Shown: one piece after another, positions 5,940-12,038 of the stretch
Layout of the letters: each line of letters opens with the position of its first letter
Numbering within the stretch: position 1 is the stretch's first letter
Assembly: GCA_027076245.1 (NCBI GenBank)
Contig: JALTKC010000354.1
Location: 1-14,790, forward strand
DNA: 14,790 bases
Origin: Gammaproteobacteria bacterium
GTDB taxonomy: Bacteria > Pseudomonadota > Gammaproteobacteria > GRL18
Reading direction: 5' to 3'
Program-made: the position numbers and the translations under genes
Notes under the pieces: generated by a model
Database searches by the model: none
What the model saw: the letters and a program-made list of their open reading frames with translations, nothing else
What the model was told of the DNA's origin: nothing

Positions 5940-6920
5940 TTAATCTGCCCTGCTATAACCTTCCCTTATCCAGTCAGTCATACCCATTTTGACAATCTGT
6001 ACATGACTGAAGCCATGTTTTAATAATAGTTGTGCCGCCTTGCTGGATTTTCTGTCGGTTCTGCAGATCGTTACTATGGTTTTATCTTTATTATTCTTTA
6101 ATCGTTCTGTTAATTCAGTTATTTTTTGCTCTAACTGTTCCACCGGCAATAACAGCGCTCCCTCAATATGCCCCTGTTCTCCATAATAATCTTCTTCGGT
6201 ACGCACATCCAGCAATAACAAATCCTCACAATTATCAAGGCGTTGTTTTAATTCAGTGACCGGGATCATTTTTTTATTCAAACTCCACTGTCGGATAAAT
6301 CGAGGCAGAAAAGCGACAACGGCCAGTAAAGCCAGCGCCAGCATGGCTTTCTGGATCAGGCTTTCGCCACCGGTAGCTGCCTCTCGGCCTATATAACCCA
6401 GATAGGTATAGGCAATGGCTCCAGGTAACATGCATATATAAGTAGCCAGGGTATAATCCAGTAATCGAATGCGAGTTAAGCCCAGGGCATAATTAAGCAG
6501 ATTGAAAGGAAACAACGGTACCAGCCTGACAAAAGCCACAAAGCGCCAGCCTTCCTGTTCAACACCATTCACCAGCTCTTTTAAACGTCCCGCTGATTTT
6601 CTGGCGACCCAGTCAGAAGCCAGGTAGCGTGCCGCCAGAAAAGCCAGCACAGAACCAATAGTCGCTGCCGTCAGATTGTAGAATACACCCATTACCGGCC
6701 CAAACAGGGCTCCCCCTATCAGCGTTAGCATTGAACCGGGCAGAAAAAACACCGTGGCAAGTATATAAATAAGCATAAAGATCAGCGGCGCCAGTACCCC
6801 AGACTGTTCAATCTGATTTTGAATCACCGTGGTATTGATCACATCTCTGTAGATAACAGCCAGTACAATACCACCAAGCAATACACTGAACAGCAGCAGT
6901 CTGATACTATTTTTTTTCAT
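5940..6920 (-). CDS. TVP38/TMEM64 (DedA-like) membrane protein fused to a rhodanese domain
   Basis: A two-domain protein of 326 residues. Residues 1-210 form a multi-pass inner-membrane domain of the TVP38/TMEM64 (SNARE-associated, DedA-like) family: an N-terminal membrane anchor (7-23), the glycine-rich re-entrant signature FFLPGSMLTLIGGALFGPVMG (58-78) and RLVPLFPFNLLNYALGLT (132-149). Family members are linked to lipid or small-solute movement across the membrane. Residues 218-323 form a single rhodanese domain with LLLLDVRTEEDYYGEQGHIEGALLLP and an active-site loop containing Cys286 (CRTDRKS), so sulfur-carrier or persulfide chemistry is possible. The ATG overlaps the stop of the upstream hydroxylase gene by 4 bases, indicating translational coupling. 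Which face of the membrane the rhodanese occupies is not certain; the positive-inside pattern favours the cytoplasm. Confidence 0.92.
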   Translation of the reverse strand: MKKNSIRLLLFSVLLGGIVLAVIYRDVINTTVIQNQIEQSGVLAPLIFMLIYILATVFFLPGSMLTLIGGALFGPVMGVFYNLTAATIGSVLAFLAARYLASDWVARKSAGRLKELVNGVEQEGWRFVAFVRLVPLFPFNLLNYALGLTRIRLLDYTLATYICMLPGAIAYTYLGYIGREAATGGESLIQKAMLALALLAVVAFLPRFIRQWSLNKKMIPVTELKQRLDNCEDLLLLDVRTEEDYYGEQGHIEGALLLPVEQLEQKITELTERLKNNKDKTIVTICRTDRKSSKAAQLLLKHGFSHVQIVKMGMTDWIREGYSRAD

Positions 6921-7795
6921 GACTGATTCTCTTCTGTCTCAAGTTTACTTTGCCAGCGGCGGGTATTTATCGCATACTCACTTACCCTGCCTTTAAAGGG
7001 CAGCATCAGCATACCCGTAATCCAGTTAGTCTGTTTAACATCCCTATATTTATGGATACCAATCGTAAACCCTGTCTGTCCGCCGCGAGGCTGTTCCCGG
7101 TAGGTACCAAACAGACGGTCCCACCAGGTCAGATTAAAGCCAAAATTACTATTCGTCTCATCATCTTCTACAGAATGATGCACCCGGTGCATATCCGGGG
7201 TAACAATTAACCAGCGTAATAGCCGATCCAGCGCATCCGGTAATTTAACATTGGCATGATTAAACATGGCCAGGGCATTAAGAATCACTTCAAAAATAAC
7301 CACGGCGACTACCGGCGCACCCAGCACAATAATCGTGGCAAATTTAATCAACATGGAAAGAATAATTTCCACGGTATGGAAACGTGCTCCGGTTGTCAGA
7401 TCATAATCCAGATCGGCATGATGCACCCGGTGAAAACGCCATAACAAAGGAACGGCATGAACCATCACATGCTGTAAATAGATAATAAAATCCATAGCCA
7501 CCACCGCAATCAATATGGCCAGTGCCCAGTGCAGATGGTAATAGTTCAGCAGTCCCCAGCCATGACTCTGTGCAAAAGCCGCAACACCCACAGCCGCTGC
7601 CGGAAATAACAGGCGCAATATCAAACTGTTAAAGAATACCAGCCCCAGATTATTCACCCAGCGCAACAGCTTTGAAACCGTCAGTGCCCGTCTGGGTGCA
7701 ATTAACTCCCAGATGGCCATGACTGCAAATACGCCAAAAAAGAAACCCAGCCGTATGGGGATTTCATTCGTTAAAATAAATTCATTAAATGTCAT
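6917..7795 (-). CDS. Fatty acid hydroxylase / sterol desaturase family membrane protein
   Basis: A 292-residue integral membrane di-iron oxygenase of the fatty acid hydroxylase superfamily, expected to hydroxylate or desaturate a lipid substrate with O2. The histidine clusters that bind iron are present: HVMVH (109-113), HRVHH (122-126), H140, H180 in FNHAN, and MHRVHH (202-207). Hydrophobic segments lie at about 15-34, 48-75, 88-106 and 145-178. The substrate cannot be deduced; bacterial members act on sterols, carotenoids, fatty acids or ether lipids. AGGA precedes the ATG at a good distance. It is the first gene of a two-gene operon with the TVP38-rhodanese gene and is divergent from the ArsR-rhodanese regulator, so it probably answers to that regulator. 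Confidence 0.93.
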   Translation of the reverse strand: MTFNEFILTNEIPIRLGFFFGVFAVMAIWELIAPRRALTVSKLLRWVNNLGLVFFNSLILRLLFPAAAVGVAAFAQSHGWGLLNYYHLHWALAILIAVVAMDFIIYLQHVMVHAVPLLWRFHRVHHADLDYDLTTGARFHTVEIILSMLIKFATIIVLGAPVVAVVIFEVILNALAMFNHANVKLPDALDRLLRWLIVTPDMHRVHHSVEDDETNSNFGFNLTWWDRLFGTYREQPRGGQTGFTIGIHKYRDVKQTNWITGMLMLPFKGRVSEYAINTRRWQSKLETEENQS

Positions 7796-7849
7796 GCCTG
7801 TTCCTGTTTGTTTTATTTTAAATGGCAGTAGCCAGCCTTATCTGTTATC

Positions 7850-7879
7850 GATATAATTGCCAATACATTCACTATTCAA
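7850..7879 (-). promoter_or_regulatory. Putative promoter of the hydroxylase/TVP38-rhodanese operon
   Basis: On the minus strand -35 TTGAAT (7874-7879) and -10 TATATC (7850-7855) are separated by 18 bp, each 4 of 6 to consensus. The -35 overlaps an ACTATTCAA half-site (7871-7879) of the ArsR-type operator, so regulator binding should block this promoter. Confidence 0.42.
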
Positions 7880-7915
7880 ACGAATACTATTCAATTAAAC
7901 AATTGAATAGTATTC
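7871..7915. promoter_or_regulatory. Probable operator of the ArsR-rhodanese regulator
   Basis: A perfect 15-bp inverted repeat, GAATACTATTCAATT (7882-7896) and AATTGAATAGTATTC (7901-7915), around AAAC. A third half-site ACTATTCAA (7871-7879) repeats the left arm core (7886-7894) 15 bp upstream. It lies in the 137-bp gap between divergent genes, 17 bp before the regulator's ATG. Position, dyad symmetry and a winged-helix regulator gene next door make it the likely autoregulatory site; a hairpin role in RNA is less likely. Confidence 0.8.
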
Positions 7916-7932
7916 TAAAGGTATTCCGTTTT

Positions 7933-8592
7933 ATGTCAAGTAATCATTTCAAACAGGATTTATTTACTCAGTTTGCCCGGGTGGGTAAAGCCATGAGTAA
8001 TGGCAACCGCCTTGAATTACTTGAATTTATTGCTCAGGGAGAACGCAGCGTTGATGAACTGGCCAGGGTCTCCGGGTTGTCCGTAGCTAATACATCCCAG
8101 CATCTTCAGCAGTTGCGCCAGGCAGGTCTGGTGGTCAGTACCAAAAAAGGTCTGCAGGTGTTTTACCGCATCAGCGGTGATGATGTTATTGAGTTGTTTA
8201 ATTCTCTGCGCAATGTAGCCGAACGCCATCTGGCCGAAGTACAGCAACTGGTGAATACTTTTCTGACGGTTAAGGACAACCTTGAGCCTGTGCCTGCTAC
8301 CGAACTGCTTGACCGGGTTCGTAATGATCTGGTGACCGTTCTGGATGTACGTCCACCAGAAGAATATCAGTCAGGTCACGTTCCGGGTGCCATTAATATA
8401 CCTTTATCCGAACTTGAAAAACACCTGGATGAACTGGACTCTGAACAGGAAGTCGTGGCCTATTGTCGCGGCCCGCACTGTGTGCTGGCTTTTGAAGCCG
8501 TTGCCCAACTCAGAGAAAAAGGCATTAACGCCCGTCGTCTGCAAGATGGTTTTCCTGAGTGGAAGGCCTCCGGCCTGCCGGTGGAACAATAA
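7933..8592 (+). CDS. ArsR-family transcriptional regulator fused to a rhodanese domain
   Basis: A 219-residue fusion. Residues 8-105 form a winged-helix ArsR/SmtB-type DNA-binding domain, with recognition region VDELARVSGLSVANTSQHLQQLRQAGLV split around residues 40-67. This domain contains no cysteine, so it lacks the usual ArsR metal or disulfide switch. Residues 118-217 form a rhodanese domain with DVRPPEEYQSGHVPGAINIP and active loop YCRGPHC (Cys178 and Cys183). The sensing thiols are therefore probably in the rhodanese part, which could pick up a sulfane sulfur or bind an oxyanion. The frame stays open to 7822, but the extension has no homology and runs through the operator; ATG 7933, with AAAGG upstream, fits the family. 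Divergent from the hydroxylase operon, and its stop is only 5 bases from the convergent merR stop. Confidence 0.93.
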   Translation: MSSNHFKQDLFTQFARVGKAMSNGNRLELLEFIAQGERSVDELARVSGLSVANTSQHLQQLRQAGLVVSTKKGLQVFYRISGDDVIELFNSLRNVAERHLAEVQQLVNTFLTVKDNLEPVPATELLDRVRNDLVTVLDVRPPEEYQSGHVPGAINIPLSELEKHLDELDSEQEVVAYCRGPHCVLAFEAVAQLREKGINARRLQDGFPEWKASGLPVEQ

Positions 8593-8597
8593 GCCTG

Positions 8598-9008
8598 CTA
8601 TTTTAACTCAGCGCCCTGTCCTGTCAGCGTTTCTACAATAGGGCATTGTACTGGATTAACTGTGCTATGACAGTCATTGATTAGCGTATCGAGGGTATTG
8701 CGTAATTTTGTCAGTTCATTAATCTGCTGGTCAATATGGTCACGTTTTTGTTCAGCTTTTACCCGGACATCCTCACAGTGTCCATCCCCCAGCTCAAGCA
8801 ACTCCTTTATTTCTTTCAGGCTGAAACCTAGTCTCTGGGCACGTTTAATAAATTTAATGCGCTCTATAGTCCGGGGTGGATAAATGCGGTAACCGGAGCC
8901 GGGTTTAGGCGGTTCATCAATTAAACCGGTACGCTGATAATAACGTATTGTTTCAATATTGACTCCGGCCATTCTGGCCAGATAACCAATGGTCAGGGGT
9001 TTGCCCAT
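8598..9008 (-). CDS. merR: Mercury-responsive MerR regulator
   Basis: A 136-residue MerR-family activator/repressor. The N-terminal winged helix LTIGYLARMAGVNIETIRYYQRTGLI (5-30) is followed by a long dimerisation helix. The three Hg(II)-binding cysteines of true MerR are present: Cys78 (GDGHC), Cys113 (NDCH) and Cys122 (QCPIVETL), which separates it from ZntR, CueR or CadR types. It should bind the dyad upstream of merA and untwist that promoter when Hg(II) is present. Unusually, it is the last gene of the operon and on the same strand as merA, not divergent. AGGA lies 7 bases before the ATG. A 99-bp gap separates it from the membrane-protein gene; that gap is AT-rich with a TATTAT/ATAATA dyad (9045-9058), so a separate promoter is possible. 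Confidence 0.95.
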   Translation of the reverse strand: MGKPLTIGYLARMAGVNIETIRYYQRTGLIDEPPKPGSGYRIYPPRTIERIKFIKRAQRLGFSLKEIKELLELGDGHCEDVRVKAEQKRDHIDQQINELTKLRNTLDTLINDCHSTVNPVQCPIVETLTGQGAELK

Positions 9009-9107
9009 AGCGATTCCTTTTGATAAAAGCTGGTGCTTAAAAACTATTATTTATAATAACAGGGATCTTGCTATCCGGCATAATCTGAAACATCACATAC
9101 AATGGTT

Positions 9108-9617
9108 TTACACCCTGCAATGACAGCCCTCATTCACCTTTCTGGCATTTTGATACAGGGCAAAAAGCAATAACAGACTTGCAGCAATAAACAGTTCAAT
9201 TTGATGGGTGGCAATAAACCCCTGTATCTGTACCCCAAAGGCTCCTCCCAGTGACGGCAGCAGCCCGGCCAGAAAGCCAATAGCAATGGGTAAAAGAGGT
9301 GAACAGCATAATATGGGTGCCAGAAAACCAATCAACAGCCCGCCTGCCGCTGATGACTTACTGCTTTTTTGGCCCTGTCTGAGCAAATAAATAATAAGCG
9401 GCATTAATAGTGCCACCAGTACCGCCATCAGCACCGAAAAACCAACCAGGGTCGGTGTTAAATAATTTAATGCTTCAAAACTGCTATAACCGCCGGTATA
9501 GGCAGCCGGCAAGGTCATTAGATACAGGAGTAAAAACACGCCAAAACTACCTGCTGTAAGCCATTGATAAATACGCTGACTGAGTACAGTTTTTAATGCC
9601 CGGATAATGGTTATCAT
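9108..9617 (-). CDS. Membrane protein with Cys-Cys pair, candidate Hg(II) transporter (MerT-like role)
   Basis: A 169-residue inner-membrane protein with four predicted membrane segments (about 19-38, 55-79, 91-121 and 138-156). The third segment contains a vicinal cysteine pair, Cys104-Cys105, in LAPILCCSPLLPIAIGFLAG, and the C-terminus ends CHCRV (Cys165 and Cys167). MerT and MerF carry comparable Cys-Cys pairs followed by proline in a membrane helix, where they accept Hg(II). The protein is longer than MerT (about 116) or MerF (about 80) and the pair is in the third rather than the first helix, so it is not a standard MerT. No MerP is present. Its ATG overlaps the stop of the thioredoxin-like gene by 4 bases. 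Role as a mercury importer is inferred from context and motif. Confidence 0.85.
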   Translation of the reverse strand: MITIIRALKTVLSQRIYQWLTAGSFGVFLLLYLMTLPAAYTGGYSSFEALNYLTPTLVGFSVLMAVLVALLMPLIIYLLRQGQKSSKSSAAGGLLIGFLAPILCCSPLLPIAIGFLAGLLPSLGGAFGVQIQGFIATHQIELFIAASLLLLFALYQNARKVNEGCHCRV

Positions 9618-10144
9618 TGGCTTATTCCTCCTGCAAACTGTTTAATTTTCTGCAGTGTGGCTGTGGGTGCGGTACTGACCACCTGTACCTGACCCTGTTC
9701 ATCAATCAGATAGTAAATATCCGGAAACTGTCTGGCATTATATTGCTGAGCCATTTCAGCACTGGCCTCTCCAGTCACCCAGTTGGGTTCCTGTGCTAAC
9801 TGTGGGGCAATCTTTTTTATAAAATCCGGCATCTGTAAACCGGGATATCCGCCGTTATTGCGATTTCTTACCGCCAGTATAATCAGACCACTCTGTTTCC
9901 AGAATGCCTGATTGTCCTGCATGACTTTTATACCGGCAACACAGGTGTGACACCAGGTTGAAAACAGCCACAGCATGACTTTCTTTCCCCTGTACTCTGA
10001 AAGTGAACGTTGTCCGGACTGACTTATAAAGCCAGTATCCGGCGCAGAATAAGGTATTTCCCGGGGAGCCAGATCAAATATAGCTGCCCCGGAAGGTTGG
10101 CTTAATAACAGTACAAATATTAATATAACAGACCGTAACCTCAT
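9614..10144 (-). CDS. TlpA/thioredoxin-like exported protein of the mer operon
   Basis: A 176-residue thioredoxin-fold protein. An N-terminal signal or anchor MRLRSVILIFVLLLSQPSGA (1-20) directs it to the periplasmic side. The active site is STWCHTC (Cys65 and Cys68), and the cis-proline loop is RQFPDIYYLID (Pro141), both typical of TlpA/ResA-like thiol-disulfide proteins. The upstream frame reaches 10180, but ATG 10144 gives a clean signal peptide and has GGGG 7-8 bases before it; it begins 5 bases after the merA stop. The downstream membrane protein starts inside its stop codon. Placed between a Hg(II) reductase and a Cys-Cys membrane protein, it could bind Hg(II) or keep the transporter thiols reduced, taking the place of MerP; this is inference. 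Confidence 0.9.
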   Translation of the reverse strand: MRLRSVILIFVLLLSQPSGAAIFDLAPREIPYSAPDTGFISQSGQRSLSEYRGKKVMLWLFSTWCHTCVAGIKVMQDNQAFWKQSGLIILAVRNRNNGGYPGLQMPDFIKKIAPQLAQEPNWVTGEASAEMAQQYNARQFPDIYYLIDEQGQVQVVSTAPTATLQKIKQFAGGISQ

Positions 10145-10148
10145 GGTA

Positions 10149-11786
10149 TTACCCCGCACAACAGGAAAGTTGTTTAACATCTTTATGGAAGGTCTGGGCG
10201 GTTAACTTAAGCCCCTCGACCATGGTCAGGTATGGAAACAACTGAGCAGCCAGATCAGTAGTGGTCATCTGATTACCAATGGCCAGCGCCGCTGACTGGA
10301 TAATTTCACCGCCTTCATGGGCCAGAACCTGACAACCAAGGATACGACCGCTGTCCTTTTCTGCTACCAGTTTAATAAAACCTCGGGTATCCATATTAGC
10401 CAGAGCCCGCGGCACATTGTCCAGTGCCAGAGTTCGGCTTTCAGCAACCATTCCCTGTGCTTTGGCCTGTTGTTCCGTCAGCCCCACACTGGCTACCTGT
10501 GGATCAGTAAACACCACGGTGGGCAGTACCGACAGGTCAATAGCCACATCCTCACCGGTCATATTACGGGCAGCCCGGGTACCTGCAGCCGCAGCCACAT
10601 AAACAAACTGAGGCTGGTTGGTACAGTCTCCAGCCGCATAGATATTATCAATATTGGTGCACATATGATCGTCAATAATAATATGGCCATGTTTATCTGT
10701 TTTTATACCAGCCTTCTCCAGTGCCAGTGTCGCCGTATTCGGTGAACGGCCTGTGGCCACTAATAATTGATTACCCCGAATTTCTTCCTTATCGGTCTGT
10801 ATTTTAAACTGCTCTCCCTCATAGCTGACGGCCTTTACAGCAGCATTCAACATTACCCTGATACCTTCTTCTTCAAAGATGGCTTTTAGTGCTGAACCTA
10901 TTGCGGGATCTTCTTTTGATAATAAGCCTGAACGGGCCAGTATTGTTACCTCTGAACCCAGATGACAAAACGCCTGAGCCAGTTCCAGAGCCACGACAGA
11001 AGCGCCAAGGACAATTAAATGTTTCGGTATGGCTTCCGCAGTAAGTGCTTCAGTTGAGGTCCAGAAGGGAGTATCCGGCAAACCTGGAATATCCGGTACA
11101 GAGGCGCTGGCTCCGGTAGACAGCAGAATACGGTCAGCTGTAATTTCCTGCTCTGTGCCATCATTTTTGGTAATAATTAAGGTGCTTTTATCCTTAAATT
11201 TCGCCATACCCCGCAGCAGTGTAATTCCGGGATTACTTTGCAGAATACTTTCATATTTGGCATAACGCAGTTTATCTACCCAGTGCTGCTGTTGTGCCAG
11301 CATGGCTCTGCGGTCAATAGTCGGCGTATTTAAGGGAATACCGACAACAGCATGGTGTGCCTGAAGATGAGCAATATGAGCACCGCGGATAAAAATTTTG
11401 GACGGTACACAACCAATATTGACACAGGTACCGCCAATGACCTCTGCACCTTCAATTATCGTTACCCGTGCACCGTTTTCTACGGCTTTAATGGCGGCAG
11501 CAAAGGCTCCGGAACCGGTACCCACAATAGCAATATGCAGTTTGTCATCATTCTCTGATATTTGTAAACTCACCTCAGGATTGCTTAAAACCGCACCATA
11601 GCCCGCCTGTTCAATGGCCTGCAGTAATTGACGGCTATTAACACCGTCCTGCATCTCCACTCTGGCATAAGCTTGCTCATAAGAAACACTGGCATTAACA
11701 CCGGCAAGCGAATTTAACGCCTTTTGAACACTTTGAGCACAATGCTCACAGGTCATCCCGGTTATTTTTATCTCGATAATAGTCAT
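10149..11786 (-). CDS. merA: Mercuric reductase with N-terminal heavy-metal-binding domain
   Basis: Cytosolic FAD enzyme that reduces Hg(II) to volatile Hg(0) with NADPH. The 545 residues carry all expected parts: one HMA domain with GMTCEHC (Cys13, Cys16), FAD-binding IAIVGTGSGAFAAA (86-99), the redox pair GTCVNIGCVPSK (Cys121, Cys126), an NADPH-binding fold LIVLGASVVALELAQAF, a second FAD motif IYAAGDCT, and the C-terminal vicinal pair Cys542-Cys543 (SCCAG) that hands Hg(II) to the active site of the partner subunit. These C-terminal cysteines distinguish MerA from dihydrolipoamide dehydrogenases. ATG 11786 is chosen over a TTG at 11801 because GAGG lies 9 bases before it and the HMA domain then starts normally. 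It is the first gene of the operon, directly behind the MerR operator. Confidence 0.97.
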   Translation of the reverse strand: MTIIEIKITGMTCEHCAQSVQKALNSLAGVNASVSYEQAYARVEMQDGVNSRQLLQAIEQAGYGAVLSNPEVSLQISENDDKLHIAIVGTGSGAFAAAIKAVENGARVTIIEGAEVIGGTCVNIGCVPSKIFIRGAHIAHLQAHHAVVGIPLNTPTIDRRAMLAQQQHWVDKLRYAKYESILQSNPGITLLRGMAKFKDKSTLIITKNDGTEQEITADRILLSTGASASVPDIPGLPDTPFWTSTEALTAEAIPKHLIVLGASVVALELAQAFCHLGSEVTILARSGLLSKEDPAIGSALKAIFEEEGIRVMLNAAVKAVSYEGEQFKIQTDKEEIRGNQLLVATGRSPNTATLALEKAGIKTDKHGHIIIDDHMCTNIDNIYAAGDCTNQPQFVYVAAAAGTRAARNMTGEDVAIDLSVLPTVVFTDPQVASVGLTEQQAKAQGMVAESRTLALDNVPRALANMDTRGFIKLVAEKDSGRILGCQVLAHEGGEIIQSAALAIGNQMTTTDLAAQLFPYLTMVEGLKLTAQTFHKDVKQLSCCAG

Positions 11787-11849
11787 TTTTATTGGCCTCA
11801 ACAGCCATAAACCTAAATAAATACGGCTGAAATTGATTAACTATTATCA

Positions 11850-11881
11850 AGCATACACTCTGTACCCAGGTACAGAGTCAA
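11850..11881 (-). promoter_or_regulatory. mer operator-promoter (MerR box)
   Basis: On the minus strand -35 TTGACT (11876-11881) and -10 TATGCT (11850-11855) are 20 bp apart. The spacer holds a perfect 7-bp dyad CTGTACC (11860-11866), CA, GGTACAG (11869-11875). Over-long spacing and a central dyad with GTAC cores are the hallmark of MerR-activated promoters. It is 64 bases from the merA ATG and should drive merA and the genes behind it. Confidence 0.9.
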
Positions 11882-11979
11882 GTTTTTTGGATTTTTAATG
11901 TGCAGAGCAAAACAGAGGAAAGTAAAGCAGAGTAAAGCACAGACAGAAATATCCGGGCGTTTGACGATTAGGGGCAAGA

Positions 11980-12009
11980 GGGGTTAAACAAAGTTTCCCC
12001 CCTTTTTTT
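11980..12009 (+). terminator. Plus-strand intrinsic terminator-like hairpin with no gene before it
   Basis: GGGG (11980-11983) and AAAC (11986-11989) pair with GTTT (11993-11996) and CCCC (11997-12000), with a TT bulge and AAA loop, followed by CC and seven T. It points rightward, but no plus-strand gene lies upstream in this gap. A second hairpin TCTGCT/AGCAGA (12009-12023) follows. On the minus strand the pair lies just after the stop of the 385-residue gene but lacks a T-run. Confidence 0.5.
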
Positions 12010-12038
12010 CTGCTCAAAGCAGACTCTCTGAAGGCGTT

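Noticed and set aside
7822..7932. Upstream in-frame extension of the ArsR-rhodanese protein
   Set aside because: It would translate the perfect palindromic operator and has no ArsR homology; ATG 7933 has a ribosome site and gives the usual N-terminus.
9134..9331. Minus-strand frame within the Cys-Cys membrane protein gene
   Set aside because: An out-of-frame shadow of a clear four-helix membrane protein.
10145..10180. Longer start for the thioredoxin-like protein overlapping merA
   Set aside because: ATG 10144 gives a clean signal peptide and a well-spaced GGGG; the longer form puts 12 polar residues before it.
12009..12023. Hairpin TCTGCT/AGCAGA as terminator of the 385-residue gene
   Set aside because: On the minus strand it is followed by A residues rather than T, so it is not a standard intrinsic terminator.
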